From Rhinopithecus roxellana (taxonomy: Eukaryota > Chordata > Mammalia > Primates > Cercopithecidae), in NCBI RefSeq assembly GCF_007565055.1, contig NC_044555.1:37612235-37676234 (forward strand): a stretch of 64,000 bases of DNA. Reading direction: 5' to 3'. Positions 1 to 11,615 of this stretch are shown here, one piece after another (the first letter of the stretch is position 1; every line of letters starts with the position of its first letter). The notes under the pieces were generated by a model that did no database searches, was not told the DNA's origin, and saw only the letters and a program-made list of their open reading frames with translations. Made by a program: the position numbers and the translations under genes.

Positions 1-1489
1 TTTTAATGTTAATGCTGGTCAGTTGTGCCTAAATACCAACGGGAGAAGGGTATTTTGAGGTAAGTCTGACTGCCACTTCTCATTATGGCCTGAACTAGTT
101 TTTCATGTTAACTTTGGAATGTCCTTGGCTGAGGAGAAGATCCATCAGTCAGCTGTGGGGCTTAGAATGTTATTTTTGGTTTACAAAGTAAAACACTTAT
201 TTTTAGTATTTTTTATTAAACTCTCTGCAGGAAATAATATGCTTAATAGATCAATAACATTTATAATTTCATTGTCTAAACCAAAGTCATTTTGAAAAAT
301 AATGAAGGAATTTGTAGCACTTTGTCATTTAAAAAAAACCCATGAGACATATATTTTTCTAAAATTAACTATATATACATACATGTATGTATATATACAC
401 ATATATGTATGTATATATACACATATATGTATGTATATATACACTTATATATGCACTTCTTCAATTAGTTATAAAATGATGTTTCTAATTGGGTAGCAGA
501 ATATCCCTAGTAGCTGTAAATGTTGGCTTCTGTGGTAAACTTTGTTGTAAGTTTAAGACAAATGCACGTCTTCTTTTAAGTGGCATTCTGAACTCCTGGG
601 GTATGTGTATTGGATGCACAGGAAGTACTTATTCAATAATTACATACTTTGTTTGAATAGTGGCACTACCCATTTTTAGCTCACTTTAACTATTTTCAAT
701 ATGTTTTTTAGAAAAGCATCACAAAGCTATATATTTTCAGGCTGTAAATTTAGTTTTCATCACTTGGGAAGAAATAAAATGTCATGTTCTAAAATGGGAC
801 AGCCTAATGGGTCTGGGACTTTCTATGCATTTACTAATATCAATAGGGTACTGAGTTTTCTTGGCGAGTGTTGTGGAATTTGTCAGTTTTGCTATATAAA
901 TTTCACAATCATTTTTGTAGCTGGTAATAACTACTTCTTGTGATGGAGCGTTAGAAGTAGTTGCTTTAGAATGATGTTTTAAATGAAAAATTGATCTATC
1001 TGCTTTGTTATCTAATGAATTCGAAATAGTAAATATATTTTATGACAATAAGCTTCATTTCATAATTGAGAAGACATCATGGTCTGTTAAAGTACAGAAA
1101 TCAAAGGGTAAATGAACGAAGAAAAAGTTACTAAAAAAGTTGAATTTACTTCCTATTCATTTATTAGAACCAAAATATTCTATATAAAAACCAGTGACTA
1201 GCTCTCTTCAGTTGTCATAATTTTGAACAGATATTTGAAACTGGAAAACAGATTAACGATTATCTGGTCCATCTGTTTTCACTCTGCACCCCTCAGAGCT
1301 GCAGGATTTTATGGAAATGCGTGAGAAATTAATGTATGAAGTGCAATGAGAAGGAAGCTTGGAAGGCAAGGCTCTGGGTCATAATCAGTTAGAATTGCTT
1401 TGTTTTTTGGCTGATATATATGTAAGATTCCACTTGATACTTTGTGCGAAGTCAGAGTTCTGCTGCTAAAAAATAAAATGCCCTTAAGA
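1..1489. other. Unassigned AT-rich DNA
   Basis: Apart from the minisatellite at 371-445, no repeat family, exon or RNA gene is recognised. Open frames such as 302-496 and 701-943 are short, have no homology I recognise, and the first is simply the translated minisatellite. Confidence 0.5.
371..445. repeat. AT-rich minisatellite, about 22-bp unit
   Basis: The unit ACATATATGTATGTATATAT plus AC recurs in tandem at about 399-420 and 421-442, with a partial unit upstream and another downstream. Each unit is partly self-complementary (TACATA/TATGTA blocks). It is a likely length-variable locus with no coding meaning. Confidence 0.8.
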
Positions 1490-1605
1490 AAATCACTGAT
1501 CTAGGTCATCTTCCTCATTTCACAGATAAGAAAATTGAGACTCAGTTCATTCAAATAACTTATTCATGAAAACATCCATAAACTCAGTGGCAGAATAAAT
1601 TGTTT
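1490..1605 (-). repeat. MIR-like fragment, minus orientation
   Basis: CCTCATTTCACAGATAAGAAAATTGAGACTCAG resembles the reverse complement of the MIR core region (the stretch usually read as CTCAGTTTCCTCATCTGTAAAATG). It is ancient and diverged, so the boundaries are approximate. Confidence 0.5.
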
Positions 1606-1694
1606 ATCAAATAAACTTGCTAGGATATATTTATTATCCCTTACATTTATATATGATTTTAAAGGTTTCAAAGCAGGTTCATGTCTGCTTTGAT

Positions 1695-1870
1695 TTGATT
1701 CTCAAAAAATAACACTATTAAGTGGCTATAGAAAGCCTTAGTCCAATTTTAGAGATGAGGAGATGAGATTGAAAGAGACAAAGCCACCACAGTTATACCA
1801 CATTCACGGTAGAATCAGAATGACAACTAAGTTTTCTTGACTCCCAGAAGTTTGCCCTGGAGCATAGCTT
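1695..1870 (-). repeat. MIR fragment, minus orientation
   Basis: The text follows the minus-strand MIR layout: an attenuated 'CCATTTTACAGATGAGGAAACTGAGG' block near 1747, then the 'ACACAGCTAGTAAGTGGCAGAGCC' block near 1790-1815, then 'CTGACTCC' near 1840. It is heavily mutated. The family is a tRNA-derived SINE of mammalian age. Confidence 0.6.
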
Positions 1871-1974
1871 GTTGTAATAATAGCTTGCCTAGGAAGTGAC
1901 CGTTTACAGAGATGTGGCATATACACTCAACCCATGATTAGCTGTCACCATAGAATCTCAACTCACTGAAACCT

Positions 1975-2130
1975 TAAAAAAAAAATCTAGACCTGTGTTC
2001 CCATTTTACTGATGGATCTGAGATTCAAGCTAAATAAACGAGCTTATATTTGGAGACAGGGCTTGAATTAAAATTCACATATCCTAAATTCAAATCAGTG
2101 TCTTTTCTACCAAACTGCATTGTATCAATT
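1975..2130 (-). repeat. MIR-like fragment, minus orientation
   Basis: 'CCCATTTTACTGATGGATCTGAGA' followed by a degenerate 'GGGCTTGAATT...AAATTCA' block and 'TGTCTTTTCTACCA' matches the order of a reverse-oriented MIR. It is the third such piece within about 650 bp. Confidence 0.5.
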
Positions 2131-3299
2131 TGCAGTATAAACACACACTCTTTTGTGAAAACACACATTCCTGCCAGTGTTGTGTATCTGGGCTTTTAAT
2201 AATCTAGCTCCTCTATCTTAGAATTGCAAAGACCTTGCTTCAATATACTTATGTATCCTCTGAGATGGGTGTGATAAGCCCTTTTATGAATTGCAATGTC
2301 CATACTTGAGAAAGGAATGTTACTTGTGTGAGGAGGGATTATGGTCATCTAGCATTTGTATATAAATTGTAGTTTTCCTAGCCAATTACTCTAAGACTTT
2401 GCAAGTGAAGAAGTTGATACATGCTTTTCTGTCCAGGAGAAAGCATAAATTCCCATGTTTTCTGGATGAGGTCTCGGTCCATTTAGAAGTTTAACACCCT
2501 CGAAAGGTGAGTAATGTTCTTTCTAGATCCCAGCCAATTCAGCCCTAAGGATTGTGCTAATTTAAACAACTGTTTTTCTAAATCTCTACCAGATCTATTA
2601 GAAGCATTTTTTCATACTTTTCTGTGTGTATTCTATTTCTACCGTTATGGATGTTTTCTCAACTATAAAGCTTCTTTCCAAAACACACATGCAAAATTAA
2701 ATGTGATTTAACATATCTTCAGTAATAACATTAGTAGCATAATTGTATAGTCCTTAATTGACCTTTGTCTATATTGGAATTTAGCAAACACATTTTTTGG
2801 CAGTGAAAAATGGAGAAAAATATATAAGCTACTTTCAGAAACTTATGGTTTTCATTTAGTTGAAAGCAAAATAAGAAATTATTGAAGAAAGTCCATTTGA
2901 ATGGCACACTTCCTGGGGGCAAAACATGACTCCAATGGTAGAAATAAGTTAGCCATAGAAGATGTATTCCAGAGCAACTGTTATGTACAAATTATTATCA
3001 AATGCACATTACAAATGTCAAATACAGGAAAATAAATATTAGAGTTTGGATGAAGGTGAGGAGGTAAGTCATGAAGATAGGATCTGTTTAATAAATAGGA
3101 TTGAGCAGGACAGGAAAAGTTCTAAGGAGCGAAGGAAGTCAAAGGGTAAAGGCAATGCTTCTTGACCCCTAGAAGCTATAGCTCAGGGCTGCTACATAGG
3201 GTTGTACAATTGTTCACAGCACAAAGGACTAACAAGTGGGACAGGCAGGGGCTTAAATCCAACTTCTCCATCCTGGAGATTTTTTCTCTTGAAGGAAGA
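2131..3299. other. Unassigned DNA
   Basis: I see no recognisable repeat, exon or RNA gene. The open frames at 2514-2711 and 2731-2922 are of chance length for AT-rich DNA. Confidence 0.45.
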
Positions 3300-3304
3300 G
3301 GTGC

Positions 3305-3938
3305 TGTGGCATGCAGGATTTTAAATATGTCCTCTCCTCCCCAAAACTGCCCAAGAGTTCTGTGCCTGGTTTATTTAATCACACACTGATCTGGATACTA
3401 TCACGAAGGGATTTTCCTAATGTAATTAGTGTCCAAATCAGTAGACTATAAAATACACATATGATCTAAGTGAGACAGGCCTTATCACACGACCCCTTTA
3501 AAAGCAGAGAGTTTTCTCCCACTGGTCACAGAAGAGAAAGAGAGAAATCCAAAGAACAAGGGTGATTCAATACACCTTTGCTGGCTCTGAAGATGGAGGG
3601 GGCCATGTGGGAAGAAATGTGGGTATCCATTAGGAGCTGAAAGGAGGTCTCGGCTGACAGCCAGCAAGGGAGCAGGGCCCTCAGTCCTACAACTATAAGA
3701 AATTGGATTCTGCCAACAACCTGAATGAGCTTGGAAGAAGGCTGTTCCCCAAAACTTGCAATAAAGGAACACAGACTTCCCAACACCTTGATTTCAACCT
3801 TATGACACCCTGAGCAGAGAACCCAGGATAGTACAGCTGAACTTCTGAACTACAGACCCTGTGAGATGAAAAATGGGTGTTGTTTTAAGCCTCCAAGTAT
3901 GTAGCAAATTATTATGGTAGCAATAGAAAACTAATACA
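3305..3938 (+). mobile_element. Solo LTR, ERVL-like, ancient
   Basis: A 634-bp block begins TGTGGC and ends AATACA, so it has the TG...CA ends of an LTR. It is flanked by GGTGC (3300-3304) and GGCGC (3939-3943), a 5-bp target duplication with one CpG-type mismatch, as expected for ERVL/MaLR insertion. The 3' part carries a widespread mammalian LTR motif series: CAGCCAGCAAGG, GAATTCTGCCAACAACCTGAATGAG (diverged), AGCAGAGAACCCAG, AATGGGTGTTGTTTTAAGCC and AGAAAACTAATACA. No internal proviral sequence is present. I recognise the series but cannot name the subfamily with certainty. Confidence 0.75.
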
Positions 3939-3943
3939 GGCGC

Positions 3944-4894
3944 CTTAAAAAATATCAAGAGGCTTTATGACCTAGTAAGTTGCTCCCTTTGTGGCTTTAC
4001 GGCCAAGCTCTTCAGAAAAGCAGAGGAAAGTCTTAGGGGTGATCAATCACACGTTTTCCTTTTGGATTCTCTCTTCAAGTACCATCCCTTTCAGGGGAAG
4101 TTGTGACAATTGTTAGTGTAACTACTGACCTGAAAAGTTCAAAGGGTTGTTTGTTCTGCTTGTTTCCTTTTCACCTTTAATCTCTTTCACAGAACATCAT
4201 TAAGAGTGACTTCATTGCAAGCTCGTTAATTAAGCTAACTCTTCCATAAACAGATTTTTAGGTAGGGTTTTAAATTGTGAATGTCATTAAGTACTTCTTA
4301 GAGTTAGCATCCTGCTTATTGGAAAGAGGCAATAATTCATTAGAGCTTTCAGCTGGGCCATGTAGTGAGCTTGGAGGGGTTACAGGGAGTAGAGTTTGAC
4401 GCTGAACCTTGTCAGTGAAAAAGCCAAGCCTTGTAACTAACTAATGTCTGGAATAAGTGACAGTAAAACTGTTACTCATCACACAGATGCTTCTTAAATG
4501 AAACAAAACAACAACAACCCAAAACTCAGAAACATGGCTGAGTGGATACTGCTGAAATATTGTATATTTTAATAAAAAAGCAACTTTATTTTTCTACTAT
4601 GGACTAAAAAACTATAAAATACCTTATACTTTGTGTTTTTGCTTCTTTTTGTTCATCCACAGGCTAAGCTTTCTGATTTTCACAGTCAAAGCAACATAGT
4701 ATTCAGGAAGTAAGAAAAAACTACAGAAGAATTCCAGTTAACTCTATTAGTTGGAAAGTTAACTAAAAGTTCCAGTTAACTCTCAGCATCATCTTTGATG
4801 CAAAAACAAATCAAACCAAATCAAATAGAAAATGTAGTGTTACACTAAATCTTATAAAGAAAATTTTTGTTTGCTTTTTTAAAGTGTACTTTAT

Positions 4895-4931
<37 letters not shown>

Positions 4932-6710
4932 TTTTTTTTCTTTCAGCTTTAGAGGTTTCAAATTTCCTGAGAAAATGTAACTAAGATATGAACTCCTATG
5001 GCTAGCAACATGTTAACATTATGAACATATTGTAAAAGTTCCAGTTTATTTGTTGTTTTATAGTGAAGCAGAGCACAAGTCTAGGAGGAGTCTGCAGACT
5101 TTTATGACTTAATGTACTCTGAAGAAAAATAAAATAACTCTGTCACCTAAGGCTATAATCTCTAATGAAATGAACGAAAATGAAAGCATCGTATATGCTA
5201 CGACTAGATGAAAATAAATTTTATTATAAACAAACTGCTATTATGGCAAAGGAAATAGTAGTCCTGTTATGTCATGATCACTACTCACTGTGTCTAAATT
5301 ATAGTGCATCCCAAAATAGTAGTGCTAATACACAAAATATTACACTCCAGCTGAATGCACTCTGACAGTGTTTAAAATAACACACTCATATACTCAGGCA
5401 TGTAAAGTGCTTTCCCTGAAACTCTTATCATTCATGAATTCCTGCTTGGACATTACTTCTTATTCCTGGGATTAAATGACTGGCTTGTTCTCTTAATCAG
5501 TCTCATTTATCTACTTCATGGGTCTCCATTTCATTTCACCTAAACTACTGCTTAGAAATGGAAAGTGTAACAACATTTAAGAGAATATGCTTTATCTCTA
5601 TAATAAGAACTCTTTATAGAAATGTGATTTTGGATTATGTTTAGTTTGGCCTATAAACACTGGTTATTAATATGACATGGCAAAAACCTAATAATGATTC
5701 CTCTTTGTCTCTATAAATAGAAAATAAAAAATTCTGAAGTCTTTTTTTTAATGATTATATATACCACTGGAGAGCAGTCACAAGAGCTAAAATAGTCAAC
5801 TGCTTTAAATAAGTCAGTTGTGACTTTCAAATAAAACTGTAAGTGCTTGAATTCAAAGATAATCTCCATATAATCATTTTTCTGAGAATGTGAAAATGTT
5901 GTAGCGCTCCTTTTGATAATGAATTTTAGAGGTTCGGTTAATTTATTACCCTTTGGTTCATTTTTTGACTTATGCTTACCACTTCTTCTTTCTAATATTA
6001 GCCTTTAGTTACAAATGAATTGAAATACCAAAGTATTATTTGTCCTTACATATTTTTTTAAAACGGAAATGCTGACCTGGAAAATGTCAGACAGTGAATG
6101 AAAGCCAATCTACATTTTCTAAGTGATGCATTTACTTTCTTCTACATCATTTTACAAAGAAACTGATATATTAATAAAAATATTGTATTTATTGTCATAA
6201 AATTTATAACACTCTGTGTCACCACAGTATTTACTTCAAAGAACCATTTCCAAGAGTAGAGCTGACAGGGTTTTTATGATGAATGCTTAGTGAAATGAGG
6301 TTTTCAGTTTAATGACAGTGTCAAACCCAGGGATAAGCAGGTAACCCTACAGAAAGTTAGAGAATAAAATTGGGAAATCTAAAAGAAGGGAATAGTAAGG
6401 CAAGTCTCATAGCTAATATAAAGACCAGTCATGTGATATTAGAGAACAAAACCTAGGAAGACACTGAGCAAGAGTAACATAAGCTTGTAGCCTTTGAGTT
6501 ACTCAAAACTATGGAGACAAAATGTAGAGCCAAGATTTTGCGAATGAAGCGGAAACCCAGTGATCAGGGCATCAGGCCAGCATTGGATCTCTTTTATCTA
6601 AAGAATGAAATTAATCTTAATAACTGGGACATGGGTCAGCCAGCAGATAGAAGGCAATAGCTGAACCTGAGGAGGATAAAGGACTACAGAAGTTTGGGAA
6701 TGGGTCTAGG
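3944..6710. other. Unassigned AT-rich DNA, possibly single copy
   Basis: Apart from the microsatellite at 4895-4939, this 2.8-kb stretch has no repeat family I recognise. Homeodomain-type cores (TTAATTAAG near 4226 and ATAATTCATTAGAG near 4331) occur close together, but such AT-rich matches are common by chance. No exon is supported. Confidence 0.4.
4895..4939. repeat. Compound (TG)n(TA)n(T)n microsatellite
   Basis: About eight TG units run directly into about ten TA units and then a T9 run. It is a typical polymorphic simple repeat. Confidence 0.9.
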
Positions 6711-6933
6711 CAAGGGTTTCTCAACATTAGCACTGTTGGCATTTTAGATTTGGATAATTAATTTCTTGTTGTGGAAGGCTGCCTGGGTAGTATATTTAGC
6801 AACATCCCTGGGCCTCTACTCCATAGATGCCAGTAGCACTCACCACCTTACAGTTGTAACATCCAAAAATATCTCTAGACAGTGCAAAACGTCCCCTGTG
6901 GGGCCAAATCACCTCAGGTTGAGAGCCATCTGT
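6711..6933 (-). mobile_element. MER20 (hAT-Charlie non-autonomous DNA transposon)
   Basis: The left end GGGTTTCTCAACATTAGCAC and right end CAGGTTGAGAGCCATCTG correspond to the MER20 terminal regions in reverse orientation. Internal landmarks are also present in order: GCAACATCCCTGGGCCTCTAC, GATGCCAGTAGCA, CCAAAAATATCTCTAGAC and GTCCCCTGTGGGGC. The length of about 220 bp equals the full element. The 98-codon open frame starting at 6766 is a translation of this transposon and is not a gene. Confidence 0.85.
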
Positions 6934-7585
6934 TTAGAGTATAGGATAGGCTCAATTGGCTGTAGAGACAAGCCTAACTATATGGCTGAGGAGTTTGACG
7001 TGGAGATCAAGAAGCAGTTTCTGACCACCAATAAAAGAGAGTGCACTAAAAATGCACTTTAAAATGGTCTAGTATTTGTTCTTGAAGGAATATTAACACA
7101 AATGCTACTGACCACAAAGAACTTGGTTGTTTGCTTGCCTTCCAACAATTGATTGAATGAATATATACTGTGCTTCTTTATTCCTGGCTTTCGAGTGGAC
7201 AAATAAACGGAATAAGCTAGGACCTGGTTCCAGGTTATTCTGAATAGAATATCTGAATAGAATAACCTGGTTCCTAGCCAGGGATAATAAGGAAATAAGG
7301 AATTGTAGAATTTATCGTGGAATAAACTAGATTTTTCAATGCCAAAATTATTCTCTGGCAATGCCTATTTGCACTAAAATAGTAATTCGATAACTTGGGT
7401 AAAAGGCCTGAAGAAGTGATGCAGAATTCAAAAATAATTAATTTAGTTTATGGGAATAGTTTGTTCACTGTGAAAGAGGGAAGTATGCTTGAATTACTCC
7501 TACTCAAAGAAAGGTTTCTTGACATATTTGACTACTACCATTGAGTAACATATATAGGGCAAAGGATTAATGATATTTTGGAGAA
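6934..7585. other. Unassigned DNA with a short hairpin
   Basis: No repeat or gene is recognised. A stem of AGGTTATTCT (7232-7241) and AGAATAACCT (7259-7268), with flanking CCTGGTTCC/CTGGTTCC copies, forms a small imperfect inverted repeat. Confidence 0.4.
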
Positions 7586-7765
7586 GTATTTTAACAAGTA
7601 CTTCTTAAACCTCAACATACATGGAAATTATCTGGGGTGGAGATTTTGTTAAAATACCGATTCTGATCTTGTGGGTCTGAATTGAGGCCTGAAATTGCGC
7701 AATTCTAATAACCTCCCAGGTGTTGCTTAGGCTTGGTCCACAGACCGCAACTGAAGTAAAGATTT
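7586..7765 (+). mobile_element. MER5A (hAT-Charlie non-autonomous DNA transposon)
   Basis: The order of landmarks matches MER5A: TTCTTAAACCTCAACATACATGG, AATTATCTGGGG, TTGTTAAAATACCGATT, GGTCTGAATTGAGGCCTG, AATTCTAATAACCTCCCAGGTG and TGGTCCACAGACC. It spans nearly the full 189-bp element with heavy point mutation. Confidence 0.8.
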
Positions 7766-10055
7766 CAATTCACTGGTTGTTAATTTCTTCATCCATAAAA
7801 TGAAGGGTTTAGGTTATATAAATCTATGGTTTAAGGATGACTTTTGTTGGTCTGCCTGATCTTGAATTAATACCTTCTATGTTGTTTTTGTTTCCATTTG
7901 GTTTGGGGTAAGAACGTATTCCTTTCAAAATCTTATTGATTTTTTTTCATCTGTTACCTGTATAATTATGTACTATAATAGTTTACATAAAGAGCTTTCT
8001 TTTCCCTATTCTCGCCAGACACAGAGAAACCTGGAATAAAGTGCTTTTTGGATAAAGCATTTAGCTTTTTGCTATAAAAGAGTTGCCAAAACATAAAAAA
8101 ATATTTAAAAAAAGCAAGTTTGTACATTTGGCTTTCCACGGCTACTTTGTATCAGTCTGGATAATAATTGCCCATATGGTTTGGAAAGAGTGAAAGCAGA
8201 ATTTGGAGGCTGAGTGGCTTTTCCAATTTGATTACTACAAGGAAGAGATAATCAGATTCTTCACAGTGGATTCACAAATGTATTCCAGATTTTCTTCCAT
8301 TTGAATCTAGCTCCAGACGTATAAAGTCAAATATTGTGTTTTCCAGCATCCACAATTATGAATTTTCTGTGTGATCACCCCCTTTGACTGATATGGATAA
8401 CAGAGGATTGACTGTACATATTCAATGTACCCTCAAATTGTTTCATGGAAAACCTTTTACTTACCAGTTCTCTTATGCCATTTTGGAGTGTGTCATCTCT
8501 TAATTGCAGCTGATTTCCACTTCCTAAAAAAAGGTTTTCATTTGGATTTCATTTGGAGAGTGTTTGAGTACATCATTACAGTAAGAAATTAAAGACATTT
8601 TATCTTTTACATAATTTTATTTTTTTCTGTTATTATTTCCTCTCTAAAGTTTGGCCAAAAAAGAATGCTAAAGAAGGTGGAAACAGGACAATGAACCAAG
8701 CATCACAGAAAAGAGTGAAGGGCAAAGATAGGAATTAAAAGCTTATACCAAGGGGCAAGAGTACATTTTCGGTCATGGTTAGTATGTGGGATACCTTGCT
8801 CCATCTTTCTTTCCGTGGATGTTATACATTGACAAGAGAGAGATTTCATGAAATACATCTCTTCCCTTTTGTAGGCTGGCTTATCCATTGTAAAATTTGT
8901 GAATTGTATTACTGTTCAGTAGTTCAGAAATACTGCTTCTATGCCTTTCTAAATAATGGCTGTAGAAATCCTGTGGTAAACAAGCATGGTTGGTCTGCTT
9001 ATTTAAAAATACTAATGCCATCTTCCTGCTTTGGAAAAATGGCTGCAGGCTATTTTATCAGCAGTTTTATCACATTGACACTTTCATATTACAAAGTTTG
9101 AATTACTTGACAGTAACCCTTTTTTTCCCAAGTGATTTTTTGTTATTGTTGTTTATCTTGTTCATCTGTGTTCTCCCTGATTGCACTGACTTACCTAACC
9201 GGACAGCTGGAATATGTTAGAGTAGGCTGCTCTGAGAAACAAAATTGTTCCCTTGGAAAATTTTCCAGGAGTTACTGGAAGATCTTTAAGGACCTTTCAT
9301 TTCGAAAAGACTTGGGTTCTACATCTTGTGCGGTCTTTTATTTGAATTTATTTTCCTTTAACAAGAACAGTGCTCTCTGTGAATGCCTTTAGTGACTACG
9401 GAGACCATGAAAAATAAGAATAGCCTAATAAAGAAAACATAATAATTAAAATATTTTTCAGTATATTTTATATTTTTGTTTATTTATGTCTGTTAACTTG
9501 GAACTCCTATTTCTGGTTCCTGTCCTCCATCCACGCTAGAGGGTAAGTTTCTTAATAGCATTATCAGGAATTTTTTTTTCAAGGCCATTGCCTTGCTGGT
9601 TCAATGATCTTTAACTAAAAAGAGAGCGATGTCTTATATTTCAAGGAAATACTATAAGTCAATGTTAATGCAATTTTTTTTTGTTAAAAATAAATCATGT
9701 GACTGTGATATCATTTTTAGCTTCATGTTTTGCCCTGGTAATATTTTAGTGCATTCTCTTTACTCTTGCTAGAGCTAAAAATAAATGCTTAGTAAATTTG
9801 ATGCTTCCTGAATTTATGACATGACTGACTTCTTCATACTTAATAACATTCATTAAAACCATATTTTCTTGTAAGAAGCTCTAAAAACAGATTCTTTTGT
9901 CCCTTTATTTTTTTTTTCTATTGTCTCCTTCACTCAGGAGGTAGCTAAGCTGTTCTTTACTTATCTAGTAATTCTGTTGCAATTTGATATTTACTATTAT
10001 TCTACACAATGCCTGTAAAGGAAAGAGCAAATCTTATAAAATGACTTCCTACTGA
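7766..10055. other. Unassigned AT-rich DNA
   Basis: No repeat family or gene is supported. Open frames at 8703-8888 (minus) and at 8775-9101, 8990-9220 and 9132-9392 (plus) overlap one another in different frames and show no recognisable domain. The final part of 8340-8420 (GGATAACAGAGGATTGACTGTA) faintly recalls a Tigger/MER2 end but is too short to call. Confidence 0.4.
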
Positions 10056-10059
10056 GGTT

Positions 10060-10278
10060 TTATCCCGGTCTCATTAGCTGTGCACTCAAGATCCATAAAA
10101 ACAGCTTACCAGATGTGTGGTTTATAACTGCTTGGATAGCTCTTTCTGCTGGAAGATTTATAAATCGTAGCTCATACCGTGTATAGACCATGATTTTTGG
10201 TTCCAGATAGCCATCACGCATCCTTATCACTGGCACCAGCAATTCTTTGTACCTGGGCTCTGTAGTGTATTATCTCAT
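10060..10278 (-). other. Open-frame stretch with donor-like site, function unknown
   Basis: On the minus strand about 72 codons are open from after a TAA near 10276 to a stop at 10060. The reading frame has a protein-like composition (for example RYKELLVPVIRMRDGYLEPK), and CATCTG|GTAAGC at about 10106 would make a good splice donor. No convincing polypyrimidine tract precedes it. The same frame continues upstream to about 10440 with only three stops. I recognise no family. It may be a chance open frame, a very old pseudogene or a non-coding stretch. Confidence 0.15.
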
Positions 10279-10690
10279 TACTGACTGGCAGTTGAGTCAT
10301 AGCATATGAACTCTTGAAAATCTCCTCTTAATATCTGCCACGTATTACTCAGTTAGCACTGCTTCATAATACGCTGTTAACATGCTATCTACTGGTATCA
10401 CGATGGTAATTTCCTGCTCACACATGGCATACTATTGATATTCTCAAAGGGGTTTCTATTCAATGCTACGATTTTTAGAGACAGAGTCTTCTTTACTAGT
10501 CAAATCTGTGATCCTGGGTAAATAATGCTCATGTTTTTATCTTTTATGTCTCACCCCCCAGGAAAAGAGAGCCACAATGTATTAGTTTTGCCAAGTTGGC
10601 TGGAAGAGATACTATAACATAATTAGATTACATTTCATGAATAGTTTGTGGCTTTACAGAATTAGGCATCTAGTTATAAAGAGCTCACAC
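10279..10690. other. Unassigned DNA
   Basis: The upstream continuation of the frame noted at 10060-10278 lies in 10279-10440. Nothing else is recognised. Confidence 0.35.
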
Positions 10691-10699
10691 ATACCTTCA

Positions 10700-10815
10700 T
10701 TCACCATGCAGTTTCACTGATGCAAAAACTGAGGTCCAGGGAAAGTTGTCTTCCAGTTAGTGTCCGAGGTTGAAGCTAGCTCTTTTGACTTCCAGTCGGT
10801 ACTCTTTCAACATGA
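10700..10815 (-). repeat. MIR-like fragment, minus orientation
   Basis: 'TTTCACTGATGCAAAAACTGAGGTCCAGGGAAAG' followed by 'AGTGTCCGAGGTTGAAGCTAG' and 'TTTTGACTTCCAGTCGGTACTCTTTC' gives the reverse MIR order (fraction of CTGAGGC, then GCTAG, then GACTCC). It is diverged. Confidence 0.55.
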
Positions 10816-11345
10816 AGCTCTTAAGTTTTCATCATCATATCTTACTGAATTATACTCATTACTCATGCTACACCTGCCATATAAAAATCCACTAAAACAC
10901 TAATTCTAGAGATTAAAGGGCTGCTTTGCAAGTTGTTACCTTGGAATCCTGTGGTGGGCTGAAATTGGGCACAATTTCACAAAACATAAGATTTAAAATG
11001 TAAAATAAAACTGGAAAGTAATGTTGCTAATATTATTATTTTCAATTATTGGGCCCGAGAGAAAAAAGAGATTACCTTATGTGTGCAAGTGCTTAGAATA
11101 CAATTGATTCACAGATGTGAATTGATAGCATTGCCTTTTATTAGTTAAACAACAAATAGTTATCCAGCAGAAAGAGGTCTCCTTTCGTGCCCTCAAGTTT
11201 TAGCCATGCAGATACTATTGGTGCAAGTTATGACTGTATCATTCACTTGTTGAATGAATGTTTTGAGATTAAATGTATCAACATATGTAGATGAGTTAAA
11301 AGAACGTCTGGTGTGTGATAGATTCTGTGTTAGCTATTATGTTTT
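10816..11345. other. Unassigned AT-rich DNA
   Basis: No repeat or gene recognised. The open frame at 11254-11439 overlaps the following MIR. Confidence 0.4.
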
Positions 11346-11615
11346 AAAAATAATGGTTAAGAACCTGGAGTCTGGAGTGGGAATGCATGGATGCAAATAC
11401 TTGGTTCTACCATTTACTTCCTATGTTACTTTGCCCTAAGGTGTTTCTTTTTTTTTTTCTTCTTTGCCTCAGTTTATTGCTATAAAATGGGAACATCGAT
11501 AGTATGTAACATAGGTCATTTATAAGGATATGCATTAATACACATAAAGCACTTAAGACAGTGTCTGGCAGACAGAGAACACTTTATAAGTGGTAGTTGG
11601 TATTTTTAAAGGTTG
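11346..11615 (+). repeat. MIR, plus orientation
   Basis: Near full-length MIR: GGTTAAGAACCTGGAGTCTGG, then TGGATGCAAATACTTGG, TTACTTCCTATGTTACTTTG, a T10 expansion, GCCTCAGTTTATTGCTATAA, ATGGGAACATCGATAG, AAAGCACTTAAGACAGTGTCTGGC and a degraded tail. All landmarks are in order. Confidence 0.8.

Noticed and set aside
302..496. 64-codon open frame with repeated Tyr/Ile/Cys peptides
   Set aside because: It is a direct translation of the AT minisatellite at 371-445 and has no start context or homology.
6766..7062. 98-codon open frame
   Set aside because: Its first half lies inside the MER20 DNA transposon, and the rest shows no domain.
8340..8425. Possible Tigger/MER2 end (GGATAACAGAGGATTGACTGTA)
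   Set aside because: Only about 20 bp resemble the family, which is too short to support an element.
8775..9392. Three overlapping plus-strand open frames of 76-108 codons
   Set aside because: They overlap in different frames, show no family resemblance, and no exon boundaries or conservation can be argued from the sequence.
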